From a virus: a DNA stretch of 22,794 nucleotides. The translations under genes and the position numbers were made by a program. Numbering within the stretch: position 1 is the stretch's first letter; each line of letters opens with the position of its first letter. Below are positions 14,863-22,794 of this stretch, piece after piece. The stretch covers positions 1 to 22,794 of IMG/VR virus record IMGVR_UViG_3300025168_000720. One strand, written 5' to 3'. The notes beneath the pieces are model-generated. The model was not told where the DNA came from, did no database searches, and saw only the letters and a list, made by a program, of their open reading frames with translations.

Positions 14863-15549
14863 TTACATACTTGGTTGATCGTAGTAATAATCTTCAACTA
14901 AGTTTGTAGCTGTTGATTCTTTCTTAACAGTTACGTTTATTGTAACGTATCCACCAGTTTCATTACCTATCAATGTAAGAGTTGTCGTTTTGTCTTCAAT
15001 TGGTTGAGCCTTTGCAACGACTTCAAATCTTGTTCCTGTTACCGTAATTGAATTACCTGTATCTCCAATAAAGTCAGCAATTGTTGGATTGTATCCACTA
15101 GATATTCTTCCACCACTTGCAACGTTTAAATAACATACATCTGAATCAGCAAGTACAGCAGTGTAGCCGTATGTACTGTTTCCGTTTGCATAGTTTGCTG
15201 TGTTAGGTGTTATTGGAGCTTTATCACCACCAGAAAGTAGTGTTATGTCCGTAACACCAACTGTTACAGTAGGCATTCTCGAAATGTTTTTAGGAAGAGT
15301 TACCAATTTATGTTTCATTACATAAGTCTCGTTTGGTACAGCTTCTACTAATGGCATTGCTTCAATAGCCTGTCCGTAGTAATTAGAACCTAGTTGATGA
15401 TTAACATCCCATAATCCATAATCAACTTCGTCATCTGCTAATGCGAATTGCGTTATCTTAAATTGTTCAGAGCCCTTTGCAAGTAGCTCTCGGCCCTTTT
15501 TCGTTAAAATTGCATCGACCGTTATTGTTGTTTTATCTAAATATCCCAT
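14863..15549 (-). CDS. Phage structural protein (tail/baseplate-associated), 228 aa
   Basis: The N-terminus (TVDAILTKKGRELLAKG, residues 11-27; ITQFALADDEVDYGLWD, residues 32-48) is a strong signature I associate with a small structural protein recurring in tail clusters of large marine phages. It is followed by QAIEAMPLVEAVPNE and a beta-rich, Ig-like C-terminal half (residues 130-215: ITVTGTRFEVVA, TTTLTLIGNETGGYVTINVTV). The start ATG 15549 has GTGGGAA upstream, a weaker site than most genes here. It follows the longest gap in the window (52 bases), which contains the TATTTATA element and an AATAAATA stretch. It has no enzyme motif. Its exact place in the virion is unknown. Confidence 0.75.
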   Translation of the reverse strand: MGYLDKTTITVDAILTKKGRELLAKGSEQFKITQFALADDEVDYGLWDVNHQLGSNYYGQAIEAMPLVEAVPNETYVMKHKLVTLPKNISRMPTVTVGVTDITLLSGGDKAPITPNTANYANGNSTYGYTAVLADSDVCYLNVASGGRISSGYNPTIADFIGDTGNSITVTGTRFEVVAKAQPIEDKTTTLTLIGNETGGYVTINVTVKKESTATNLVEDYYYDQPSM

Positions 15550-15576
15550 GTGTTATTCCCACTATTTATTTCTTTA

Positions 15577-15586
15577 ATATAAATAT
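15577..15586 (-). promoter_or_regulatory. Recurring intergenic element TATTTATA, copy 3
   Basis: The 10-base core ATATTTATAT recurs in the 52-base gap after the 1500-aa gene, about 28 bases before the 228-aa gene start. The same gap also has AATAAATA on the coding strand (15570-15563), which resembles a degenerate T4-type late promoter pointing the right way. I see no terminator hairpin here. Confidence 0.4.
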
Positions 15587-15601
15587 ACGTTTAATTTATT
15601 T

Positions 15602-18600
15602 TTATACACCTCTAGTCATTGTTTGTCCTGTTGCAACAATGTCACCACCATCGGCTGTTCTATTTGCTATCATTATTCTATTAGGAGAAGTGTCTGTGAA
15701 TTCTACAACCGGTCCACCATCAACAGTGGTCAACACAGGCATATTAAAGTCAGAACCAACAAGCTTACAACCTCCATGATATAAATTGTTTTGTGCATGA
15801 GTTCTATAGTCTGATACTTCAGCTCGTTCATAACTTCTACTAACAGGTCTTATACCTGATCTGTACCAGCCGTTAGACAATTCTGCTGGGGACCAACCAC
15901 TCATACTAACAGCTGACGTTGGGTGGTTACCTGTACTAGCACTATTGTGCATATTGTTTTTTGGTGAAAAGTAATAAAACTTTTCTTTTAAATACTTCCT
16001 TGACATCCTACCTCTATAGTAATTTGGTATAACTCCAAAGTCTTCACCAAAGAATTTATCGTGCAGAGGGTTAGGTCCAGAAGCTTGTTTATGTGCAGCT
16101 TTTCTAGGTACATTATTTTTTAATTTCTGATTAACTTTGAATGCTGTCGTAGGACTTATTGTTCCATGTGACTCTGTACTCTGTCTATCTACAAGGTGTT
16201 CTATTTCCCAATGACTTAACGAGCTTATTGTCTGGTTTTGGAAAAATTCAAAATTGTTTTCATATGTTGCAGATGATTGCTGTTGGTATGCTGCTGGAGT
16301 TTGGTACATCTGACCTTGTACATAAGAACCACTTGATGGGTGTGTCCATGTCCAAGCATGTAAATATCTCCATATATATCTTGCACCATTATCTTCAAGG
16401 TCGTGGCCGTGATGAGTTCTAGTATCTAAGAAAACTACCAGCTCACCTTCAGATTGCTCTGTATATAATTTGTTATCTATAAATGAATTGCTTGCATAAG
16501 TCATGAAGCGTGTGTGTGCGTTCAATGCCTGAGTACCTGCTTGTACGTGACCTGATTCCCATTTATTAGAAAGAGGATTAAACCATTGGTGCATAGGACC
16601 ACCTAGTACAGTTGTGTTAGCTTTAACATGATAATTACTTGCATCTAGTGTTCCTGCTATATCGTGGTAAAATCTTTCAGCGACAGGTTGTTTTAGTTTA
16701 GGTCGCTCTAACATATTAGGTTTTACAAGCAAACCTATTTGAGCATTACATCTTGCTGGTACTATCTGTTCTATTTGTTTGAACAGTGTGTGATCTAAAT
16801 GACGGAGTATTTTTATATAATCATAAAAGTCATAAGGATTTTGGTGCTTATACCAATAGTGATTTCTTAGAACTCTTAATCTTTTATACTCATCATCTCT
16901 ATAATCTAAAGGATTACCTACGAAGTTATCAAATCTTGCACCACCAAGTTCTCTAGCAATATCTATGTCTATTTCAAATGAAGGAGCGAAGTATACACCA
17001 AGTCTATTAGAATCTAGTGGTGACTTATCGTATTGGCTACGTTCAACTTTTCTTTCGTTAGTAAGCCTACCTGTTAATGTCGATGACTCTATTCTTGTTT
17101 TGTCTGATAATTCTTTTGTTCCTACCAAATCTGGCATTGGTGTGAAATATCTTTCTTCTTCAGTTGGCCAATCGATTGATAGATCCATTCCAAAAGCTAC
17201 TGGCGTATAATTCAAATGATCTATAGTACCTGCAGAATAGGGATCTGGTAGTCTCCATGCACTTGGTGCAGATGAGCTCATAAAAGGAAGATTTGCATTT
17301 GCCGGGATCCATGATTGAGAATATCTGTTAAGATCTGCACCTAATGACCAGCGGCCTATTAGTTGGTTGTATGAACCTGTTGCTCCAACACCTTCAATCT
17401 GTTGAGGGTCGCGAGTATGATTATGAAATGATTCTAAAGAATTCCATTCATCTAATGTTGTTTGATCTTCATAAGGAAACATCCAATATCTAAATTCTTG
17501 CATTGAGCCAGAAAATCTAGCATAATTCGTGTCTGCTTGATTACCACCTAGTCTTGCTGTAAGTGATTTGTTCCAGTCATTTGAATTACCTCCGTCTTGA
17601 CCTTGAACAAACACTGATGAAGTATGCGTCACTCTTGCACCACCGTGATCAGGTGATTTTGCAATAGACACCTTGAATGTTTGGGACGCACCGTTGTATG
17701 AAGCAGTAACTCTAGACGCTACTACGTTCCACCAATCATTATCATATATTGGCATCCAGTCTGTATACATTATAGGGTCACCTGATACACCTGAATTTAT
17801 ATCTGCAACTACTGCTCCAAAATTGTAATAACCTGAAGCTGGATTTGTAGCTTGAGGGTGAGGACATATACCAAAGTGTATTTCACTTCCTAATGAAAGA
17901 AGTGATTGTGAAGTTGGTGTCCAAGTATTGAATCTTAGTTCTATTGCATCAGGCGTTCTGTTTGTTGTACCGTCATAAGGATGGTTTGTTACTTTTTTCC
18001 AAGCACCTTGTACAAATGATGATCCTGTAAATTCCAGTGAATAGCTAAACTTATCATACTTTACAAATGATCCTGTTTTTCTACTTTTTCTTGGGCCTCC
18101 ATATTCAAATACTCTTAAAAGAGTTGGGGGTAAACCATAGGTTGCTATCAATGCCTTTATACCTCGTTCACTTCCTTTTGTCTTAAGAAGATGAGGTATA
18201 TTGTTTAGCATTCTCTTCCAAGTTTCTCTAGACATTTCTTCTCTAGATATAGAACCTGATTTTAAAGTAGGTGAGGCCAGTATTATTTGTGAACTACCTG
18301 TTACGTTAACAGATGCAGGTGTTCCTGTTGCAAAGCCTGTTACGATAGCGCCTGTGACTATAGGTACGGCTGCATTGGTTCCAATTGTACCTGTTAGTAT
18401 TACGCTTTTATTATCATCGTCTTTAACTTTAACTTCGACAGCGCCATCTGCTACAGGACCTATCTGTTGAGTTGATTGGCCTGTTGTCCAAGAATATGTG
18501 TATGGAGGTTTTCCAGAATGGTGAACTACTTTTGCAAAACCATCGTTTAAACCAGCATTAGATTCGTTTGTTATTATTAGCTGTGCACTTATATTGTTAT

Positions 18601-20104
18601 TCTCCATAGAATAATTTGCTTCAGCATCTGTACCTAGTGCGTATTCCCAAAGATCATTAAAATGGAAGCCTTGAAAAGATTCCCAGCCAAATGATGCTAA
18701 TACATTATATATAACATCTTTTGATATACCATCATAAAGAGGATTTTCTCTACTGTTTATATCTGACGAATGTGAAAGATAAGTCCATACTTCATCGAAG
18801 TGATGGCCGGTCATATTTACAAATGTAATATAATTCTGATTGTCTTCATCTTCTCTTATGTGAAACGGTATTGTATTTTCTAAGTTGTGTTCGTTGATTA
18901 CGACATCATATTCTAAAGCTACGTTTGATTGAGATGTGAACCAAGCAACTCCTTCAGTTGAATCTACTGTCGCTATACCATAAGGTAAGCTATCTGTTGT
19001 CTTAGGCCAAGTTGTATCAGGGTATACACCTAGCGAGTTTGAAACATATGAAGAAGTTTCATAGTATAGATAATTTTCATATCCATCAAATCCATTCTTT
19101 ATGTCTTCAATCTTAGATTCCCACTCTGTTTCATTTGCTTTTGTTATAACAGATTTACTGTATTCAGGTATTGAATCTATTGTTGCAAGTGATGAGCTGT
19201 ACGCTTCTAAAAGTCTAAGCTTATATTTAAAGTTTTCTAATCTTTCTTTTGCTGAACTAAAATGTACAAATTGATTATAGTTTCTATAATCTACATTTAG
19301 TTGGGCTTGAGAGTCTGACCCTGAAACATATTTATTCAATAGCTTCTGTCTGTTGTCTTTGTTATAGCCTAGAACAGAATCCCAAGTTTCAAATGTCGAA
19401 GGTGTTATAGATTTCTTTATTTTTAATTCGAAGTTTGGTCCTGGTATAAATCTTCCGACACCTTCTGCTTCTGCTGGTACAAGCTTTATTCGATAGAATG
19501 CTGTCGCAGCCATTTCTTTTACTACCCAAAGCTTGTCCTTAACTTCTATGTTTCTTTCTAATGGTTCATATAATTTAAACATTATACCACCATCAGAATC
19601 TTTTCTCCAACCTGTCACAAGAGCTTGGTAGTTATCACCGAAGTTTAAAAGTAAATCTTCAAAGCAATCGTGAGTGTTACTACCTCTGTCGAATAAAAAA
19701 CTTCTAATATCGCTTAAAAAATCTTTTTCTAAAGATGTTGTACCTACCCTAATCTCAGTTCTAGAAGACGAAATTTCTTTTACATATAATCCGTCAATGT
19801 GTCCTTCATGACTTATTATGTTTCTAAAAAAATTATATTGTAAGTTATATCTACCTGATCTAAATCCAAATTGTCTTACATCATTGTGCACATCCAATTC
19901 AGCATGTGGTTCAGTGTTTAAATTCTTAGATGGATTAAAAGTATTTAATGTAAATGATTCAAGTTCGTGGTTCGAAGCAATGAGTCTATCTACACTGTAC
20001 ATGTGTAATTCAACTACGTCTTCAGGTTCTGATCCAAATTTTGTATATAAAACCTTAGAAGGTATAGTCTGTAAATCTTTATCAATGTATCTAGATAATC
20101 TCAT
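15602..20104 (-). CDS. Large baseplate/tail protein with KGS motif, SprB-like repeat and LamG-like domain, 1500 aa
   Basis: This is the largest gene in the window. Residues 1-500 have no family I can name. Residues about 504-575 form a SprB-type repeat (see separate entry). Residues 627-670 (WKRMLNNIPHLLKTKGSERG, LIATYGLP, EYGGP) recall the KGT motif of P2 gpI-type tail proteins and occur in large marine phage tail proteins. Residues 685-885 are LamG-like (YSLEFTGSSF, WWNVVASR, FSGSMQEFRYWMF). Residues 1100-1136 (LDHTLFKQIEQIVPARCNAQ, KPNMLERPK) are another phrase I associate with this protein type. Its ATG (20104) overlaps the stop of the preceding gene as TAATG, with only a weak GGGATA upstream, so its translation is probably coupled. 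It is likely a baseplate-to-fibre scaffold protein; this is inference from motifs and neighbours. Confidence 0.78.
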   Translation of the reverse strand: MRLSRYIDKDLQTIPSKVLYTKFGSEPEDVVELHMYSVDRLIASNHELESFTLNTFNPSKNLNTEPHAELDVHNDVRQFGFRSGRYNLQYNFFRNIISHEGHIDGLYVKEISSSRTEIRVGTTSLEKDFLSDIRSFLFDRGSNTHDCFEDLLLNFGDNYQALVTGWRKDSDGGIMFKLYEPLERNIEVKDKLWVVKEMAATAFYRIKLVPAEAEGVGRFIPGPNFELKIKKSITPSTFETWDSVLGYNKDNRQKLLNKYVSGSDSQAQLNVDYRNYNQFVHFSSAKERLENFKYKLRLLEAYSSSLATIDSIPEYSKSVITKANETEWESKIEDIKNGFDGYENYLYYETSSYVSNSLGVYPDTTWPKTTDSLPYGIATVDSTEGVAWFTSQSNVALEYDVVINEHNLENTIPFHIREDEDNQNYITFVNMTGHHFDEVWTYLSHSSDINSRENPLYDGISKDVIYNVLASFGWESFQGFHFNDLWEYALGTDAEANYSMENNNISAQLIITNESNAGLNDGFAKVVHHSGKPPYTYSWTTGQSTQQIGPVADGAVEVKVKDDDNKSVILTGTIGTNAAVPIVTGAIVTGFATGTPASVNVTGSSQIILASPTLKSGSISREEMSRETWKRMLNNIPHLLKTKGSERGIKALIATYGLPPTLLRVFEYGGPRKSRKTGSFVKYDKFSYSLEFTGSSFVQGAWKKVTNHPYDGTTNRTPDAIELRFNTWTPTSQSLLSLGSEIHFGICPHPQATNPASGYYNFGAVVADINSGVSGDPIMYTDWMPIYDNDWWNVVASRVTASYNGASQTFKVSIAKSPDHGGARVTHTSSVFVQGQDGGNSNDWNKSLTARLGGNQADTNYARFSGSMQEFRYWMFPYEDQTTLDEWNSLESFHNHTRDPQQIEGVGATGSYNQLIGRWSLGADLNRYSQSWIPANANLPFMSSSAPSAWRLPDPYSAGTIDHLNYTPVAFGMDLSIDWPTEEERYFTPMPDLVGTKELSDKTRIESSTLTGRLTNERKVERSQYDKSPLDSNRLGVYFAPSFEIDIDIARELGGARFDNFVGNPLDYRDDEYKRLRVLRNHYWYKHQNPYDFYDYIKILRHLDHTLFKQIEQIVPARCNAQIGLLVKPNMLERPKLKQPVAERFYHDIAGTLDASNYHVKANTTVLGGPMHQWFNPLSNKWESGHVQAGTQALNAHTRFMTYASNSFIDNKLYTEQSEGELVVFLDTRTHHGHDLEDNGARYIWRYLHAWTWTHPSSGSYVQGQMYQTPAAYQQQSSATYENNFEFFQNQTISSLSHWEIEHLVDRQSTESHGTISPTTAFKVNQKLKNNVPRKAAHKQASGPNPLHDKFFGEDFGVIPNYYRGRMSRKYLKEKFYYFSPKNNMHNSASTGNHPTSAVSMSGWSPAELSNGWYRSGIRPVSRSYERAEVSDYRTHAQNNLYHGGCKLVGSDFNMPVLTTVDGGPVVEFTDTSPNRIMIANRTADGGDIVATGQTMTRGV
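18380..18595 (-). other. SprB-like repeat domain inserted in the 1500-aa tail protein
   Basis: Codons about 504-575 read as a single SprB-type repeat: NDG (520-522), then KPPYTYSWTTGQSTQQIG (532-549), then VADGAVEVKVKDDDN (551-565). This matches the family pattern of NDG, PYTYSW, G-x-T, a short turn, then YxVxVxD. The repeat is named for the gliding adhesin SprB of Bacteroidota. It is placed just before the KGS segment. Confidence 0.65.
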
Positions 20105-21381
20105 TATATTCTGTATCCCATGTCGTTATTTAAAGTTCCTGGCTCATCTGCATCTTCCCATGTATCTCCTCTTGCTGGACCTCGTGATTCGTTAGAGTAT
20201 GGAGTGTTGTCGTCTTCATTATACCACATGTCATTTGATTCTTGATAATATATGCTATGCCAATCTTCGTCTACAAAATTATAGACTTGCTTGTTATCAG
20301 TAGGAGTTATCTTTTCATCATGCTCATCAGATGCGTCGTTAGCAATCCATTCGAATTGATTTGTAAGTATTTCTGATACTTCTCCACCAGGTGACTCTAC
20401 CTCTATTCTTACTTCTCTTACTTCTCCTGGTCTTTCAACTTCTAAATCAATAGGGAAGCTTAAATTCTTTCCATATTTATTTTCAACAACACAAGTAAAT
20501 GTACCTGTATGTTCTCTTTGTACATTTTCTATTGACAACATTCTGCTTGTACCTACAACTTTATCAAGATCTTTTTTCTCGTAATTAGTATCACCTGCGG
20601 ACCACAACCACTTGTAAGTTATACCTGCTCTGTCCTCTTCCTCCATCTCATCGTCGATCCAATTAAAAGCATCAACTACTACTATGAAGTGATGGTTTGC
20701 TCGTATTGTAAACTTGAACGAATTAGGATCTTTTCCTCTACCCATTAAATCCATTACGTGAGCACGTCCATGATCTGTCATTCCTAACTTCTGTAGTTTA
20801 CCTCCTTCCATTGTACGGTATATGTTTGCTACATCGAACTGATCAAGTGTTGGAGCAATTTGAGGTCGTTCTAAATGCTTGACATCAAGATCTTCAAATT
20901 CTGTTATCAAAATCTCACGAGCTGATGAGCCATTAAGACAGAGTCTGCCTAAAGGTATGTAGAATTTTTCTTTATCCCAATTGTTCTTATTGTTTTCATC
21001 TGATATTATTGTTGTACCTGCGTTGTATAATTCATTTAACTTTAGTTCAGAATCAAAGCTTATAGGTTCGCTATTTATATCATATGTATTATCAGTCTGT
21101 AGTTCGATGTTTGAGTATATATCAGTATATAGATCTACTGGTCTATCTTTTACAATCTCTTCTACTTTTAAGTTTCCTATCTCATCAGTAAGTCTTGTAG
21201 ATTGTATCTTAAGCTTTCGCTTATTTCTCCACTTACCTGAATATCCTTTTTGAATCTTGCCTAGACGAGTATTATTGCTACGCATTTTTCTACCAGGAAT
21301 TCTAGTTGTTGCAACTGGTACAGTATTTGATCGACCAGTTATCCCTGATCGTCTGCCTGGTACTCTGCTAGATCTTGCCAT
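20104..21381 (-). CDS. Ig-domain tail/virion protein with basic head and acidic tail, 425 aa
   Basis: The first 60 residues carry 18 Arg/Lys and no acidic residue. Residues 80-215 form a globular region without a known motif (IYSNIELQTDN, QFDVANIYRTMEGGKLQKLGMTDHGRAHVMDLM). Residues about 225-316 form an I-set-like immunoglobulin domain: YKWLWS (256-261), MLSIENVQREHTGTFTCVVE (281-300), then FPIDLEV. The usual first cysteine of the fold is missing, so only Cys297 of the pair is present. The last 85 residues are very acidic, about 22 Asp/Glu. The start ATG 21381 has AAGGTGGTGAG upstream, and the stop overlaps the next ATG. Ig domains on phage virions are usually accessory surface-binding modules. 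It is probably a baseplate or tail component by position. Confidence 0.75.
   Translation of the reverse strand: MARSSRVPGRRSGITGRSNTVPVATTRIPGRKMRSNNTRLGKIQKGYSGKWRNKRKLKIQSTRLTDEIGNLKVEEIVKDRPVDLYTDIYSNIELQTDNTYDINSEPISFDSELKLNELYNAGTTIISDENNKNNWDKEKFYIPLGRLCLNGSSAREILITEFEDLDVKHLERPQIAPTLDQFDVANIYRTMEGGKLQKLGMTDHGRAHVMDLMGRGKDPNSFKFTIRANHHFIVVVDAFNWIDDEMEEEDRAGITYKWLWSAGDTNYEKKDLDKVVGTSRMLSIENVQREHTGTFTCVVENKYGKNLSFPIDLEVERPGEVREVRIEVESPGGEVSEILTNQFEWIANDASDEHDEKITPTDNKQVYNFVDEDWHSIYYQESNDMWYNEDDNTPYSNESRGPARGDTWEDADEPGTLNNDMGYRI
20434..20709 (-). other. Immunoglobulin-like domain with a missing cysteine (codons 225-316)
   Basis: The domain shows a core Trp (258 or 260), then a Leu-x-Ile strand, the E-H-T-G-T-F-T-C corner and a closing hydrophobic strand, the usual I-set layout. 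Only one of the two disulfide cysteines is present, as expected of a domain folding in the reducing cytoplasm. Confidence 0.75.
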
Positions 21382-21383
21382 AA

Positions 21384-22532
21384 TTATCTCACCACCTTAA
21401 ATGTATCTTTAATATCATAATATGTATAATCTATTGATGATGTTGTTGGTCTATATCTTAATTGTATTTTATAATATCGCTCTTCGAATAAGCTATCTGA
21501 ATATATGTCAAAGAAATTACCTATTGTTGCATTACATGATATGTTAGTATATACTGCATCATAAGGTATTACTGTTTCGTTTGTTTTGCAGTCTATAATA
21601 GAATAACATACTCTATCTCCTAGAACGTGTTTTATGTCAAGCTCTGCTGATGTAGTACCATAGGTTTTAACAGGGTATTTTTCTCTACCATTTATATTGA
21701 ATCTTATTTTACTTCCTCGTTTATAAGTACCTCCGTTGTTTTTAAGATAGAAAAATACTGCTCCAGTATCTTGCACATTCAATGCTGTCAGGCCTGATGT
21801 GTCCCAGTATTTATCATCCCAACATATTTCCAATCGTGGAGGATATATTGTATGAGTGTTCCTAGAAAAGAATTTGTGAGATCCAAATATAGTAGGGCCG
21901 GTTTCATTAGAAGCTGTAAGTGCTGCTATCATTCCATAATTAGGAAAGTGAGATGAACTCCATGCAGCTACTATGTCTGTAACGTTTGCTCTAAAATCTT
22001 GTGATTCGTTTGTTGGGTAGTTGTATGTAGATGACGAATCAACGTACCAAGTTCCACCACCATTGAATGCTTGTCCGCCATTACCGTTTGACCCTGCATT
22101 GAACGAACCTGTCTTCCAAGGACTTCCCGAACCTCCATCTCCAAATCTGTTTGTCCAACTTGAACCATCTGTTGTTACTGGCTTGTTGTTTTCTCTACCT
22201 TTACCTTCTACCCATGATTGTGATATCGCGGCTATTGTAAATGTCGGTGTAGCGGAAGGTTGTATTACCTCTGTTGCGTATAGATTTAGATATGCTGATG
22301 ATGACGCCCAATTGAATTCAGCGCCTGCATTTAATTTTGCAAAATCTATATTGAATTGAGTTAGCACTCTTGATATATAAGTTCCAGCAGTGTTTGATGA
22401 TGATACTATCTTACTTATTTCTAGTATCTCGTCTATACCTGTATTTCTATATTTTATAATATCAGCTGTTGCAGAAACAGAATTACCTTCATATAATGTT
22501 GTGTCTTGGTTTGTATATATACTATATATCAT
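21384..22532 (-). CDS. DNRLRE-like structural protein, 382 aa
   Basis: Residues 1-235 follow the pattern of DNRLRE domains: DTTLYEG near the start (10-16), EILEISKI, then SRVLTQFNI, YLNLYATE, SQSWVEGKG and a Gly-rich SW..RFGDGGSG stretch, closing with DIVAAW, NYGMIAAL and PPRLEICW. This is a beta-sandwich type found in extracellular and phage structural proteins. Residues 250-382 (GAVFFYLKNNGGTYKRGSKIRFNI, EERYYKIQLRYRPT, DTFKVVR) form a second beta-rich region. It starts at ATG 22532, one base after the preceding stop, with GTGGGA upstream inside the last codons of that gene. It is a virion protein of the tail/baseplate block; a role in baseplate or sheath is not determinable here. Confidence 0.68.
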   Translation of the reverse strand: MIYSIYTNQDTTLYEGNSVSATADIIKYRNTGIDEILEISKIVSSSNTAGTYISRVLTQFNIDFAKLNAGAEFNWASSSAYLNLYATEVIQPSATPTFTIAAISQSWVEGKGRENNKPVTTDGSSWTNRFGDGGSGSPWKTGSFNAGSNGNGGQAFNGGGTWYVDSSSTYNYPTNESQDFRANVTDIVAAWSSSHFPNYGMIAALTASNETGPTIFGSHKFFSRNTHTIYPPRLEICWDDKYWDTSGLTALNVQDTGAVFFYLKNNGGTYKRGSKIRFNINGREKYPVKTYGTTSAELDIKHVLGDRVCYSIIDCKTNETVIPYDAVYTNISCNATIGNFFDIYSDSLFEERYYKIQLRYRPTTSSIDYTYYDIKDTFKVVR

Positions 22533-22533
22533 T

Positions 22534-22794
22534 TTAGTATCCCACGATTCTAGCTTTTAAATCTTTGTTAGGATATTTTACTTCGAATATAGAAGGATCC
22601 ATAGATGGATATACAACCGCGTGTTTTGTAGCGGTTTTTATATCGTATATGTTTCCACTATATCCTAGATTTTCATCCCAGTTATTAAAGATTCGTAAAT
22701 TTTTAATTGTTTGAACACCTTCAACCTTGTCTAACTCTACAGCAATTTTAGGAAGTATTATAGGTTCGTTTATTGACCAGTTATCTATATCAAA
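22534..22794 (-). CDS. Baseplate-wedge-like protein, C-terminal 86 residues (runs off right edge)
   Basis: The frame is open at the right edge and ends at TAA 22536-22534, one base before the next ATG. The visible residues (SINEPIILPKIAVELDKVEGVQTIKNL, then GYSGNIYDIKTAT, VYPSMDPSIFEVKYPNKDLKARI) resemble the C-terminus of a large gp6/baseplate-J-like protein of marine myoviruses; the EGVQ and SMDPSIFEVKYPN phrases are the most telling. In T4, gp6 forms the baseplate wedge core. The assignment rests on remembered motifs, and most of the protein lies outside the window. This is too short to judge completeness or domains. Confidence 0.5.
   Translation of the reverse strand, partial: FDIDNWSINEPIILPKIAVELDKVEGVQTIKNLRIFNNWDENLGYSGNIYDIKTATKHAVVYPSMDPSIFEVKYPNKDLKARIVGY

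Noticed and set aside
15550-15601. Possible terminator in the longest gap
   Set aside because: The gap is AT-rich but has no GC-rich stem followed by a T run on the coding strand.
21072-21079. TATAAATA on the coding strand inside the 425-aa gene
   Set aside because: It lies deep inside coding sequence, about 970 bases before the next gene start, so it is a probable chance match rather than a late promoter.
21971-22168. Short minus-strand frame inside the 382-aa gene
   Set aside because: It is contained in a Gly-rich part of the DNRLRE-like gene; composition and position mark it as a shadow frame.

Overview
The window is a stretch of a tailed-phage genome (Caudoviricetes), AT-rich and very tightly packed. 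All 15 genes run leftwards on the minus strand, with gaps of at most about 52 bases and several overlaps. The protein families (a gp6-like baseplate C-terminus, a gpI-like KGS motif, LamG and DNRLRE structural proteins, Phage-tail-repeat fibres, a Peptidase_S74 chaperone, and a gp46/gp47-type recombination nuclease) resemble large marine T4-like contractile-tailed phages known mostly from metagenomes. I see no integrase, IS element, tRNA, rRNA or CRISPR array. The host is not identified. A SprB-type repeat in the largest structural protein hints at Bacteroidota, but most genes have clear AGGAG-type Shine-Dalgarno sites, which is neutral or slightly against that.

Layout in transcription order (right to left). 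(1) 22794-11686, tail/baseplate block: the C-terminal end of a baseplate-wedge-like protein, a DNRLRE-like protein, an Ig-domain protein with a basic head and acidic tail, a 1500-aa baseplate/tail protein (KGS motif, LamG-like domain, inserted SprB-like repeat), a 228-aa structural protein, and two structural proteins sharing an 80-aa C-terminal module, the second with a LamG domain. (2) 11673-7158, DNA-metabolism island: a GIY-YIG endonuclease, a small zinc-finger/TOPRIM primase, and a 1049-aa single-chain fusion of the SbcD/Mre11 (gp47) nuclease with the SbcC/Rad50 (gp46) ATPase, starting at TTG inside the primase gene. (3) 7128-1, fibre block: a 1212-aa tail protein ending in an S74 autoprocessing chaperone, a 497-aa fibre-like protein with Phage-tail repeats, two small conserved-looking proteins of unknown function, and the N-terminal 372 codons of another fibre that runs off the left edge.

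Blocks 1 and 3 probably build the baseplate and host-recognition apparatus. Block 2 would serve replication, recombination and repair, which makes its position inside a late structural operon notable. A 10-base element (ATATTTATAT on the coding strand) occurs in three of the four longest intergenic gaps and may be a regulatory or RNA-processing signal. There is no gene-free stretch longer than about 52 bases. No wholly new system is demonstrated; the most unusual items are the SbcD-SbcC fusion, the SprB-like insertion, the intergenic element and the basic N-terminal tails of several tail proteins.
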